The notes under the pieces are model-generated. The model had not been told where the DNA came from. It did not search any database and was given only the letters and a program-made list of their open reading frames with translations. Position numbers and translations under genes: made by a program. Of a DNA stretch of 64,000 nt, positions 1-9,870 are shown one piece after another. Origin of the DNA: Nelumbo lutea. Taxonomy: Eukaryota; Streptophyta; Magnoliopsida; Proteales; Nelumbonaceae. The stretch is taken from assembly GCA_022828595.1 (NCBI GenBank), contig JAKGHH010000001.1, positions 72,846,401 through 72,910,400 of the forward strand, given 5' to 3'. The first letter of the stretch is position 1, and each line of letters starts with the position of its first letter.

Positions 1-80
1 AATAAACATGTATAGCGAAAAACTTGTTTTTTTAGGGATTTGGCATCAATCCACGGTCAGGATTCAGTCCACCCTTAGAG

Positions 81-280
81 TGACATATAAAAACCCCTTT
101 TATAAAGGTTTCAATAACCAATTTGTTTTCAAACTAAATGATTAGAGTGGAGCTCTAGATTTCTAGGGGTGGGCTGACCTATAAAAACCCCTTTTAAGAA
201 GGTTTCAATAACCAATTTGTTTTCAAACTAAATGATTAGAGTGGAGCTCAATAACCAATTTGTTTTCAAACTAAATGATT
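81..280. repeat. Short tandem repeat, 2.4 copies
   Basis: A block of about 75 bases, starting with tgac-tataaaaacccc and ending in agtggagctc, occurs at 81-154 and again at 175-249. A third partial copy of the middle part lies at 250-280. The copies are nearly identical, so the duplication is fairly recent. No coding function is seen. Confidence 0.8.
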
Positions 281-423
281 TTGATTTATTTTTCGTAACT
301 CATAAGAAGAAAAATAATTCACATTGGAGAACACCCCTAAGTGTTAAGTTAGCATATTTTTTTTTCCTGATGAAAAACAGCCCTTAATGTTGTTTATGCT
401 AGTGGACCCTTTGTGCATCCTTG

Positions 424-2927
424 CTAATGAGTAGAGGTGTAAATTGGGTCGTGTCGGCCATGACCTAGCACGAATTTGGATTGGCCTGGCTCAGCATGGC
501 ACGATAGCCCGTGGGCCGTGCCAGGCCCGACACGATGGTCCGTGTCGTGTTGGGCTGGGGGTTCATAGTCTACGGGCGTGCCATGCCGCCCGCGGCCCAT
601 GTGCAGGCATGGCCCAGCCCGTAGCATGACCTGTTGTGGGCCGGCATGGCCTGTAGGGCCCATAGCGTGCCATGCTCGGCCCATCCGAAAGCTTTCCATT
701 TGGCCTGGTGGCCCCCTCCCCCCAATGGCTAGTTTCAACTTTTTAGGGTTTTTTTACAAAATATCCCCTATCAACTATAAATAGCTATATAAAGGGGGTG
801 TTTTTGTATTTTGCTTATGGAGGGGAGAAAAATGATACAAATGCCTCCTACCAGCTATATAACAACTAGTTTAGGGGGCTTTTTGGGTAAAGTTATACAT
901 AACTTTATAATGACCAAAATACCCCTTTCAATAACTAAAAAACAATTACTTTTTAGGGTATTTTGGGCAATTGAATTATTTTCATTTCCTATAAACAACC
1001 ATATCCTCCACCATTCTCATCACACCAATTCAACAATTGTCTTAATCTCTTTTCTCTCTCTCATACATTCTATGCAATTTGAGTAACTCTCATTGGCTGA
1101 TTGTCTAATTCTCCAATTCTCAAGTCTCAACTTTATTGAAGTTTCAACAAGAAGAAGGCTTGTTGCCTTGCTCAACGCCTCAACCAGCTTTAGTATCTCA
1201 AGTTAGCAATTTGGAAGGCTTGACATTGAAAGGCTTTAACCGTTGAAATCAAGTTGGGAATTTGGGATTCTGAACTGACAATTCGGGTAAGTCGAATTAA
1301 ATTAATATTATTTTTTTAGAATTAAAAAAAAATGACCGACTATTCCCAAAACCAATTCCCCAAGTTTAGTAGCCTGATTTGAAAAATATTTAAAATAGAG
1401 GATGTTGAGGGGAAGGGGAAAAAGAGAAATTTGCCAGAAATGTAGAGAAAACTTTACCTATTATAGTAAGGGTGGTACTGGCTATTTGAGTAGACATTTT
1501 TTCACACATGAAAATGAAGAAGAAATAACCCACAATTTAAATGAATTGTTGAAATAATGGAAATTAAATTTTAAAAATATTGGGAGAACATTTCTCCCCT
1601 TTATTGCTTAGCTACAATATCCTAAGATTAGGAAAGATGGTTTTGATATTTTACTTGAAACATATTGTGAAAATATGAATATTGAAATTGGAAATAAAAA
1701 ATAAAAAATTAATAATTTATTATTTGAAATGTACAGTTTATATGAATTTGATAATTTGAAATAGTAGGAAATAATCCTACAACTTTTAAAGCATCTAACA
1801 TCTTAAGGTCTTCTACAAGCAAATTTTATTTAATAAGTAGAAGAGAAAAACTTTTTTATTTAATAAGTAGAATGCAGGAATCTGCTACTTCTAGAACAAG
1901 TTCATTTATTGAACTTAATTTATTTACAGGCAAATTTTCTTGTTTAGGTGAGGGAATGAATAATTTTGATATTTTAGCCTGATTGAGTGAACATTCAAAA
2001 AATTATCCAGTTTTTCGCCGCCACAACATGTGATCTACTAACCCTTCCAGTGTTTACAGTTCTATTGGAGTCTTGTTTTAGTGCAGGTACCACTGTACTA
2101 GGGTGTTGGATTTGGACGACAAGAAAAGTTGCATGAACGATGAAAGTATAGAGATGTGCATCTGCTTTAAGGATTGACTAGATGTAGTAATGCAGAAGAT
2201 AGATTACAACTTTACAAGACAAAGGAGGGCATGGTGCTACTACATACACCGGATATTTCACCTGAAGCAAATGATGAAAGTCATGATTCATGAACATTAG
2301 TTAGCTAGTTGTATAGATTTTAATTTTTTTATTTTTTTTCAAGTTATTGTAAATTTTGTTTTAATTTTATTTAATTTATTTGCTATTAATGTAATTTTGT
2401 ATTTTCAATTTGTAACTATATTGTATTTTTTTATTTTATTAATTTATTCCATTTTCATATTTCATTCATCCAAGTATGAAGTATCCAACCATTGTATGTT
2501 TTGTAATTTATATCATTCAAATTTAAATGAAATAAAATTCCTATTTTTCTTCCAATTTGTTATTCCATCATTCTTGATTCTTATTTGATTAAGTATTTTT
2601 TTTCATTTATGTGTTAGATTTCTCATTTATTAAATTTTCAAATAGTTTCCAAAGCACAAAGCTCAAAGGAAAGTTAAATATTTTAGTTTTACACTTTTAC
2701 TTAAAAAAGAAATAAAAAATTTCAAAAAAAAAACAAAAAAAATGTCAAAATATCAATGTAGCCCAATTCGGGCCAGGCCAAGGCCCGCCCTGTGGCCCAA
2801 CCCGGCCCAAGCCCGTAGCACAGCATGGGCCATGTCGAGCCGACCCCCAAAATTTTCACCAGGGAGGGCAGCATGGCCTGTGATGGCCCGCACACCACGG
2901 GGCCCACTTTATACCTCTACTAATGAG
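424..2927 (+). mobile_element. hAT-superfamily DNA transposon with 8-bp target duplication
   Basis: The element runs from 432 to 2919. Its ends are imperfect 12-bp terminal inverted repeats: TAGAGGTGTAAA on the left, and TAGAGGTATAAA read from the right end. It is flanked by a perfect 8-bp direct repeat, CTAATGAG, at 424-431 and 2920-2927. Eight-base target duplications and TAGRGGTG-type ends are hallmarks of plant hAT elements. Both subterminal regions (about 440-720 and 2760-2905) are GC-rich and packed with GGCCC/GGGCC motifs, unlike the AT-rich interior, as expected for transposase-binding subterminal repeats. The interior holds decayed transposase pieces on the plus strand, so this copy is not autonomous. 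Confidence 0.93.
1432..2215 (+). pseudogene. hAT transposase remnant (BED zinc finger and hAT dimerisation domain)
   Basis: At 1432-1509 one frame reads CQKCRENFTYYSKGG then TGYLSRHFFTH. The CxxC pair, GTG.LSRH and the H-x3-H pair form a typical BED zinc finger of hAT transposases. From about 1965 the plus strand reads NFDILA-stop-LSEHSKNYPVF. It then gives DLLTLPVFTVLLESCFSAG followed, in another frame, by RVLDLDDKK. This is the hAT C-terminal dimerisation domain (usual pattern D.LA.W...YP.LS..A.D.L..P.STVASESAFS.GGR.LD). The usual tryptophan after DILA is a stop (TGA), a frameshift separates FSAG from RVLD, and the catalytic middle (600 or more codons in intact hATs) is missing. The two domain ends alone survive inside the transposon, so the gene is dead. 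Confidence 0.85.
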
Positions 2928-2948
2928 ACTTATTGACACTTAGGCTAT

Positions 2949-3066
2949 GTTTGGTTTGAAGGAAAAAATAGGGAACGAAGGGAAGAATATGAAAACCTAT
3001 ATACAAGACTTGCAAAGGTTTTCCTGCCTTTCGTTTCCTTTCCCTACCGTTTCCTTCAAACCAAAC
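2949..3066. mobile_element. Foldback MITE-like element, 118 bp
   Basis: The left arm GTTTGGTTTGAAGGAAA is matched by TTTCCTTCAAACCAAAC at the right end, a perfect 17-bp inverted repeat. Further imperfect pairing (AGGGAACGAA with TTCCTTTCCCT) extends inward. It lies 22 bases after the target duplication of the hAT element. The superfamily is not certain because no clean target duplication could be read. Confidence 0.65.
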
Positions 3067-3959
3067 TGAGACGGTTCATGCCTACAAACCACACGGAAAA
3101 AAGAACAAGAAAGAGAAGGAATTTATCAAACTAGCCAAGAAATTCGCAGAGAATAAGTCGGGGGAGTCTGTGACACCCTCACTGTCTCATTAACCACCAG
3201 AGAACACAAGTATACGAGTAGTAGTTTTTTACCCCCGAAAATTCGAAGATTACTGCTGAAGCTCAATTAGAATCATTGATGAAACCGTTGACGTAGTTCT
3301 CGTCCATTTTCTAATTCGCAACGTTGTAGACAAGATAGAGCAATCCACAACTCAATGGTTCCCAAGGAAAGAGAGAGACTGAATTTGGTTAGATGGTTGC
3401 AACTTGCTAAAGTCAAATCCCAAGTCTGCTCTGTCATTTTCCTTCCTAGTTGGAGATCTGCAAAAAGCGACCTAAATGGCTAAATCCAATATATGTGCAT
3501 CCCATGAGATTGTGCTTGTAGACGTAGATTAGTTCGACCTCGGGATGATTAATTGTCAATCTTTTTTCAGTGTCTGAGACCACGTATGGTTAAATTGTTA
3601 AATATCTTCAAAGCTCATAAAAAAATGTTTTGACAGTTTTATCTTCACATACACCAGAGGGAAGCGAGACGTAATGGCGTAATTGCCCAGCAAACTATAA
3701 ACCAAAAAGAAAAGGAAACTAGAACCGATAGGAATTCACAAAGAGATAAGGGGATGATGGATATTTCTACGAGTAACATATAAAAGGTCGATCTCTAGAG
3801 CTTTTCCTCTCATTTCACATACAAATACAATCGACAATTTACTTACAAGACGTTATACATTTGATGTTGATATTAGTCGTCTTCAGTTTAGAAATGATGA
3901 TAAGAAAGGAAAGGAGTAAGAGGCATTTTCTTAGATTTCATATAAGAAACTCTCTTCTC
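3067..3959. other. Non-coding stretch downstream of TAS3
   Basis: No credible gene is seen. The part next to 3960 may belong to the 3' portion of the TAS3 transcript, which is read on the minus strand, but its end cannot be placed from sequence alone. Confidence 0.5.
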
Positions 3960-3987
3960 AACTCATGGAGAGAGAGAGAGAAAGATC

Positions 3988-4008
3988 CAGCTCAGGAGGG
4001 ATAGGAAG
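3988..4008 (-). promoter_or_regulatory. TAS3: 3' miR390 target site (cleavage site) of TAS3
   Basis: The plus strand carries AGCTCAGGAGGGATAG at 3989-4004, identical to miR390 positions 2-17. The minus-strand transcript therefore pairs perfectly with miR390 over 16 contiguous bases including the slicing position. Mismatches are at position 1 and positions 18-21. Cleavage is expected between 3998 and 3997 and would set the siRNA register. Confidence 0.9.
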
Positions 4009-4101
4009 AAGAGGGATGCATCCACGAACCATAAACAAGAATCTTACTCCGAAACTCGGTGAAGGGTGTAGAGAGCGGCCACTGCACAGATGATACAGTT
4101 T

Positions 4102-4122
4102 TCGGACTTGCAAGGTCAAGAA
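4102..4122 (-). ncRNA. TAS3: tasiARF-like siRNA segment
   Basis: The minus strand reads TTCTTGACCTTGCAAG over its first 16 bases, against TTCTTGACCTTGTAAG in canonical tasiARF (one difference, position 13). Position 17 and the last two bases also differ. C at position 13 pairs with the G of the conserved ARF2/3/4 target (TTGCAAGGTCAAGAA), so pairing to ARF mRNAs is kept. Counting 21-nt steps upstream from the predicted 3' cleavage puts the sixth segment at 4103-4123, one base from this segment. Confidence 0.88.
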
Positions 4123-4178
4123 AACTCAAGTGGCTTCGATAAGATGTGAAATAAAAGAGAAAAAAATATAACGAATAA

Positions 4179-4199
4179 AAGCTCAGAAGAGATACCGCC
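4179..4199 (-). promoter_or_regulatory. TAS3: 5' miR390 binding site of TAS3
   Basis: The plus strand matches miR390 at 18 of 21 positions. Two of the three differences (positions 9 and 12) become G:U wobbles in the RNA duplex. The third (position 17) is a true mismatch. Central wobbles match the known behaviour of TAS3 5' sites, which bind AGO7-miR390 but are cut poorly or not at all. Confidence 0.9.
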
Positions 4200-4207
4200 A
4201 TAACATT

Positions 4208-4333
4208 TTATCGGGGCTTTTTGGGTCTTCCTACTACACCATAGAATTGAACCACTTCAACTACCACCATTGTCAGTACTATATGCATGAGAACCCAAAT
4301 GGCCGTAAAGGGCCAGTCAGCTTTGTATGGCAT
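4208..4333 (-). CDS. Short ORF ending 8 nt upstream of the 5' miR390 site
   Basis: This is a 41-codon ORF starting MPYKADWPFTAIW and ending VVGRPKKPR. The reading frame is open further upstream, to 4432, but the ATG there overlaps the TATA box and would not be transcribed. The Met at 4333 is therefore the more likely start. The stop codon ends at 4208, leaving eight bases before the 5' miR390 site at 4199. In TAS3 RNAs, translated short ORFs that end just before the 5' miR390 site are known to bring ribosomes against the AGO7-miR390-SGS3 complex and to affect siRNA production. The peptide has a hydrophobic middle (VLMHIVLTMVVVEVV) but no recognised domain. Position rather than peptide sequence is the likely function. 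That the ORF is translated is inferred. Confidence 0.6.
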   Translation of the reverse strand: MPYKADWPFTAIWVLMHIVLTMVVVEVVQFYGVVGRPKKPR

Positions 4334-4422
4334 TGCTGTTGAGAATGACCCTTCTGCAGCGGCGCAATGGGATGGGGTTGGGGAGGGTGGTGGTGGTAGA
4401 CCGAGACCGGTGTTGCATCTCC

Positions 4423-4429
4423 ATTTATA
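4423..4429 (-). promoter_or_regulatory. TAS3: TATA box of TAS3
   Basis: The plus strand CCATTTATAC reads GTATAAATGG on the minus strand. A start about 30 bases downstream would be near 4395, giving a leader of about 60 nt to the short ORF and about 195 nt to the 5' miR390 site. Confidence 0.65.
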
Positions 4430-4433
4430 CACG

Positions 4434-6657
4434 ACTTCTAGCCAGCTGCCAGCATTAAATAAAACAGAGTTTATAATTTTGATTCTTTCTGAAAGAGATG
4501 GTCTGATTTATCATTTAATTTTCAACAAAGGCAGGGACAGAATGGACAATGAGATTCTATTTACTAGGGATTCGAGAGAACATAATTCATTCTCTCCTGT
4601 CTGTATCATTCTTGCAGTCTCTAGTCTCTACTGAAATATCTTTACCAAGTAAAATCATAATTTGGAGGAACTTCTTTGTTATACCACTACTCGGATCTGC
4701 TTTGTGGGTAGCAGATTTGGAGTACTTTTATATGTCCAATTCTTCTCTTTTCTCCTAAACAATCGATGATTTACGTTCACTTTTTATATTTGAAAGGGCC
4801 TAAAAAACAAACAAAATTATTTTCAACTTGCAACCCTTAGTCTTGATAGATTTCTAAATTCAGTCAGGAAAGAGATGAATAGGCTAAAACTGGTCTTGAC
4901 AATGAACCAAGCTGGACCCATAGGAATTATTTATGTTAATTTCAGGTTATCTAGCCGGATCAGTCTACAAGGCCCAGTTTTGATTCAAACCAGCTCTCTA
5001 ATACTTTATGCAGATCCCCACGCGGACCCAACCTGCTGGTAGTCTGGTACCAGCACAGATTTGACAGTTCAACCCAGCTAGAAATGATTATTGGTTTGCA
5101 AGAGGAACAATATTTAATTTCCAGCATTTACCAATGCTCTCTCACCAGTCACCACTTCTGATGAGGTGACTTGGTAAAAATGTCAAGAAGTTGTAAAACC
5201 TAAGATAGTTTCCCAAGACAGTATTCACCTTGAATTTAAAATTGATTGAACCATAACTCCAACAAAACATTTCATTACTCCACACAATTATTGTCTACAG
5301 AAGATGCAGAGACAAAAGAGTTAAAATTTTAAAGAAAAAGGAGAGAAAGCAGAGGTGCATTATACTACTTACTACAGACTTTGACCACGGAAAGCTACAT
5401 GCTAAGCTATTCAATCTTTAGCTTTTAGTCTGCATTCCAAAACAAGGCTCATCCACTTTGGCTACAAATGGGTATCCCCACAAACATCCACTTTGTTGAC
5501 TTTTTCTCATTATCCCTGTCTCACAAAATTAATAACCAAAAAACAAACCCTAATTTCCATGTAGTATATATAGCAACAGTTATAAATGCAGCTCTGAAAG
5601 GTCTGCTGCATCATCTCATTAATAGTGTTCGAAAGCTTAGTCCTTAAGTTAAGGTGGGTGGTGGGTGCAACTTCAAAGCTCCAAGCCTCCAACTGATGAA
5701 GACTGTAAGTAATGCTCCGTTTGTGCCGCCCGTGACCGTGAATGGGGCCGTGTGTGGAGTCATCATGAAGCCCAAACGTCACGCAACATCACCTCCTCTG
5801 AGACTGAGACCATTAAATTTAACGTGGGTGGTCCTTGAAGTTGGGTGGAGTGATACGCAATATCAGAATGGCTGGGTCTCTGGTGCTGTGGTTCTCATTT
5901 CTTCAATTCAAGTATTCAACGCCTGGTTACATCAACCGTCTGCATCTCTTGGTCCAATTATTATCGAACTGGAGCTGGGAGAGAGAGAGACTGCAACTTT
6001 CTTCGTTGCTTGCAGCGTTACGTACGTAGCGTGGTGCACTCGAACGAGCAACTGATTATCTTGGCATTAGGCCATTAGCCATTTGCAATATATAGAATGG
6101 GACGGATCATACAAGTACTGAACAATATTTTACTGCTGTCATGATTCATGAATTAATCTTCCTTCATCTCATCTCTGATATATGGATGTGCCCTCAGGCC
6201 TCAGCTTTTATCTGATCAAGAATATAATAAAGGCAAGCCATTTGAAGCGTATAACTTTCAAGTAACTCTCCCGGCCCCCCTCTGCAGCTCCGCCAGGTAA
6301 GGTTAGTGTAGAGGTGCCAAATGGACGGGGTTGTACTGTTCAATTCGTTCGGGTTAATCGGTCAACTTCTGTTCAACTGATGTGAACGTAACTGTCCAAA
6401 TCAAAGCCTCTAGGCCGGAATCGATAAAGAAATGCTGCCCCGGCCCTAACCGGAAGGGAAAAGCCAACTGAAAAGTGAAAACTACTTAATTAATTATTTA
6501 AAAACAAAGCTACACCCAGATCCTGATGAGTATGATTTCTTTTTAACCGTTTTAAGTTAAGAAAACTGAAAAAGCGAACATCTAGTTTTTACCTTACCTC
6601 ACACACTCTGCACCTTCACATGTAAACTCCAAGCTTCCAAACTCCCAACCAGAATTC
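4434..6657. other. Intergenic region with an unassigned ORF and a hAT-like end
   Basis: No recognisable gene is seen. A plus-strand ORF at 5654-6055 (133 codons, starting MGGGCNFKAPSLQL) follows a TATATATA at about 5563. It has no motif I recognise and overlaps other open frames, so it is not called as a gene. At 6309 the sequence TAGAGGTGCCAAATGG looks like one end of another hAT element, but no partner end or target duplication was found. Confidence 0.45.
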
Positions 6658-6662
6658 CACAG

Positions 6663-7562
6663 TGATGTGGCGTAATTCGGCTGTTCCTACTGGATACGAT
6701 CTGGTTGTCAGCAACGGTGAAAATTGGGTTTCCTGAAATAGATGAGTCAAAGATTCCGGGGTGGCTTATTTGACGAGGATATTCCGATGGCTATGTTAGG
6801 GCACAGTAGTAGTGGAGAGAGATTGATGATGATAGCAGTGAGAGAGCTAGAGAGTTAGAGATTACACATACAACAATAAGAATATAACATACCTCGCCCC
6901 CTGGGGGGGGGAGTCTTTATATACAGGGGTCCATGCAGGCTGGCGGAACAGCTACTGGATCCCAGCTGTGACGGGACTTCCTTGTGTGTTAGGTGGATGA
7001 AACGTTGTCCAATGGTGTCAAACGGTAACACTGTCACACGCCGCCAAACAGTAATACTGTCCCTTCCCATCAGAATCGAGGAGTTGGTGAACTAATGTGA
7101 CTATTACGAGGTATGACCCTTTAAGATACAGAGTACTGTGGTGTGCTCCTTGAGGTTGCCATTCGGAGGTCTGAACAGTAGGCAAGTTGCCTGTAGGATA
7201 TCGAGCTGTTTGATGGCGGGCTGACTGGTGGCGAGCTCCTCGAGCTTGCATCCCTTAGGTATGCCTTGACACGAATGCTGAAGTGCCCTTGGACCGAGGT
7301 GATTCATCGGTCCGGGCATGATTTATAACAAACTTGGTGTTCCTTGTCGCGATCTGATTCCGAGACAACCTTAGCTCGAAATGGCTTTAGTTCGGGGTAC
7401 TAGCTTACCCGAGCTCACTTTGTAGCGAGATGGTTCGTGTTGAGCTATCACTCGGGTTGAGTCATGTCCACGTGTCAATCTGACCATGTTGAGTTGTTGC
7501 TTACGCGGATTCATGCCCACGTGTCCCTCCGTCAGGAGGTTGGGCCAAATTCTCCTTCATCA
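6663..7562 (-). repeat. 3' LTR of element A
   Basis: It begins TGATGTGGCGTAATTCGG and ends TTCATCA, 900 bases. It contains GAGAGAGCTAGAGAG and ATTACACATACAACAA motifs, and near its end CCACGTGTC repeats shared with the other LTR. It is the 3' LTR because the coding strand is minus. Confidence 0.95.
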
Positions 7563-7585
7563 ATTGCTCCCCACTCCTTGAGCTA
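7563..7585 (-). promoter_or_regulatory. Polypurine tract of element A
   Basis: Immediately inside the 3' LTR the minus strand reads AAGGAGTGGGGAGCAAT. This purine-rich primer site for plus-strand DNA synthesis is expected at this position. Confidence 0.75.
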
Positions 7586-7820
7586 GGGGTCTTGACCTCG
7601 TTCGGGGAGTTCACGATATGCCAAGTGGATTTGGCTCGAAGTCTAGGTGCTCTGTCAGATGGATAGCGTGCGGTTCACGGTGGATGTTAAGCGATCTATA
7701 GGTTCTGCAGATGACAAAAAATGCGCTAAACCAATTTCGATCTCGAGGGTCATGCAACTGATTTTCTTAGGAGCCGTCGGATGGCTTTCATCCCAACTGT
7801 TACTTCTTCAACACAGTGGC

Positions 7821-7828
7821 TATAAATA
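7821..7828 (+). promoter_or_regulatory. TATA box of the antisense gene, element A
   Basis: TATAAATA sits in the context GGCTATAAATAGGGGGAC, 176 bases before the antisense ATG. The same context occurs in element B at 20025, so the box is conserved although it lies outside the LTR. Confidence 0.75.
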
Positions 7829-7996
7829 GGGGGACCCGAGACTCATTTCCTTCGCCACAAGTTTACTAGTCCTTGACTCTGAGGTCGCGCTTAGTTCCTT
7901 TGGCTCGGGCTTTCTAGTTCGCCATTTTCTTCTAGTCTGGTCCTCTCTCTTTGGTGAGTCTCCCTTCGCTTTTCCTTTTCTGTTTGGTTTAGCTTC

Positions 7997-9870
7997 ATGA
8001 TTTCTTCTAGTTTCGATAGTTTTCTTGATGAGGCCGAGGCGGGTACCTCGGCCTAGGCCAGTAGCCGAGAAGGGGCTACGTTGGGTCTAGAGGTAGTTTG
8101 TGGCCTTCCCGAGGTACAGGCACCCCGGGAGGCTCGAGAGGCCTCAGGTAGTTAGGCATCCACTTCTCGCAAGGTCGGGTGCCAGACAAATTTGGCCCTT
8201 TGACAATGACTTTGGACCGACTTCAGGCCTTAGTTCTCCGGTACAACCTTCCGAGAGAGTTCTCCTACAGTCTCCCCTTGGGTAACTTCCCTTGGGAACA
8301 TGATCATAACGAGATCATGATTTTCGAAGAGCAGCTCGTGGCTGGCCTTTGCCTCCCTTTGCACCTTCTAATCGTAGAGGTCCTTAAGTCTTTTGACATT
8401 ACCATAAACCAGTTACACCCAAACTCCATCCGCAACGTAGTGGGGACCATTTCGCTCTTTTACAAGTACTGTCTTCCACTTGACCATGATATTTTTTCCA
8501 CAATTTTGTCGATTAAAAAGAACTTTTCCTGTGCTCTTCCCGAGCATAGGAAAGCCTACTACTTGTTTCCTCACCCGGGCTATAAGCTATTGCATGAACT
8601 CCCCAACAAGATCTTGGCCTGGAAGCGAGACTATTTTGTGGTCCGTAACCTTGAGGGGTGGACTTTCCCAACCCATTGGAGGCTGGCAACTTAGGTTCCT
8701 AGTGTTAGACTGGGCCTGAAGACAAGGGAGACACTTAAGTCTTGGGCGGAGCTCGACTTCTTCTGCATGGACTATCTTGTTGAAGACAAGCTCATGCAGG
8801 CTGGCTTGAGTCCTGGTAGGTTGCCTTGGCCTTTTACCTTTTTAAGATTCTGATTAGTTCATGGCTAATCTTACCTTTTGTTTTTTGCATCTACCATGTT
8901 GGTCAATGCAAAGAGCCTTTTGAGGAGCTCCCAGAAGGGGAAGAAGAAGGTTGCGAAGAGACCGCGCCAAGAGGCCAATCTTTCACCTAAAGTCTTAGCT
9001 ATGGAGCCGGTCTCCACTGCACCTCCCCAAGAAGAGGTTTCAAATGAGGTCCAGCGTGAGGGGGTTCATTCTCGAGAGCCGGGGAGTTCGCCCGTACTCG
9101 TGGAGGTGGGGACTGAATCAATGGGTTATCTTCTGCCTGTGAGAGATAGCATTATGGACCACATTAAAGCCATGCATAAGAGTCATGGTGCCATCTTTCA
9201 AGATGAAGTCGTGAAGTGGGCAGAGATGTCTACAGGCCGACTTTTAGGACTGGTCGCCAACCACAGTATGGTGGTAAGCATTCTGCCTTTTACTTCTCTC
9301 CCCCTCCTTTTTTTTAGAACTATTGATCTCAGTTTTCTTTTGGCAGGCTAACTCCGTTGGTCATGCGTTGGCCTGCCAAGCGGCGATTCGTACAAAGGAA
9401 GCTCGTGACGCCAAAAAGAAGGCGTAGAAGCTCCACCGCAACATGGACCTGGCTCGGGGTGAGGTACTTAGGGCCAAGAAGGGGATTGAGGCCTAGAAGG
9501 AGCTGATCTTGACCCAGGAAGGGCAGATCTCCTCGCTGACCGAGGAGAAGGCGCGGCTTGAGCGAGAGATCGTGAACCTCGAGGCCTCCATCGCGGAAGA
9601 AAGGAACAAGGTTGTTGAGAGCTTCAAGGAGTCCCTGGAGTTCGAGGCCCTACTGGTTGAATACGACTCAGGCTCTTACCGCTCTGGGTTCAAGCTGTGT
9701 CGGTATCTAGTCCATTAGAAGTTCCCCGATCTCGATATTGGCAGCATCACGATGACGGGCTTGGACCCCGAGGTGGCCAAGGCAGCGGATGAGGAGCCCG
9801 ATTCCTCAGGGGAGGAGAGTGACACCGAGGTTGAGGTGGTGGACCCTTCTGCACGATGGCTTCTTGCTCT
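7997..9870 (+). pseudogene. Antisense ORF (aORF) of element A, spliced, Transposase_28-like
   Basis: This plus-strand gene runs opposite to gag-pol, between pol and the 3' LTR. It starts MISSSFDSFLDE and soon meets a stop (GTSA-stop). The conserved domain at 8179-8694 contains LQALVLRYNLP, NFPWEHDHNEI, LPLHLLIVEVLKSF and QLHPNSIRNVVG. This matches the plant family described as putative gypsy-type transposon protein (Pfam Transposase_28), known as the antisense ORF of Tat elements. GT-AG introns are suggested at 8816 to about 8890 and at about 9274 to 9347 (GTAAGC to TTGGCAG). The C-terminal part (about 9390-9720) is a charged coiled coil ending in a YRSGFKLCRYL-type motif. The product's biochemical role is not established. 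In-frame stops (for example at 9427-9429 and after CRYLVH) break it. Confidence 0.8.

Larger units (their letters stand above)
3960..4400 (-). ncRNA. TAS3: TAS3 trans-acting siRNA precursor (short, single-tasiARF type)
   Basis: Three elements diagnostic of TAS3 lie in the right order on the minus strand. They are a 5' miR390 site (4179-4199), one tasiARF-like 21-mer (4102-4122) and a 3' miR390 site (3988-4008). In the established pathway, AGO7-miR390 binds both sites and cleaves at the 3' one. RDR6/SGS3/DCL4 then make phased 21-nt siRNAs, of which tasiARF silences AUXIN RESPONSE FACTOR 2/3/4 genes and so patterns leaves and organs. Site-to-site distance is 191 nt with a single tasiARF, which fits the short TAS3 class rather than the long two-tasiARF class. 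A minus-strand TATA box (4423-4429) puts the likely start near 4395. A short ORF ends just before the 5' site, as in other TAS3 genes. The 3' end is not determined. Confidence is high because two independent miR390 sites plus tasiARF in correct order are unlikely by chance. Confidence 0.92.

Noticed and set aside
424..738. Long overlapping ORFs on both strands
   Set aside because: They arise from the GGCCC-rich subterminal repeats of the hAT element; composition is repetitive and no domain is present.
3989..4004. MIR390 gene (16-base identity to miR390 on the plus strand)
   Set aside because: There is no star arm within 200 bases to form a hairpin. A second miR390-like site and tasiARF on the same strand show these are target sites of TAS3.
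4102..4122. tasiARF target site in an ARF gene on the plus strand
   Set aside because: No ARF protein sequence surrounds it, and flanking miR390 sites in TAS3 order fit the precursor instead.
3992..4201. Minus-strand ORF of 69 codons between the miR390 sites
   Set aside because: It lies wholly in the siRNA-producing part of TAS3, starts just inside the 5' miR390 site and has no domain; the region is non-coding in known TAS3 genes.
5654..6055. 133-codon ORF as a new gene
   Set aside because: No recognisable domain or biased codon pattern, and a competing open frame in another phase; not enough support.
8100..9720. Independent host gene between retrotransposon parts
   Set aside because: The same gene occurs at the equivalent place in element B and in the 56-kb remnant, so it belongs to the Tat elements.
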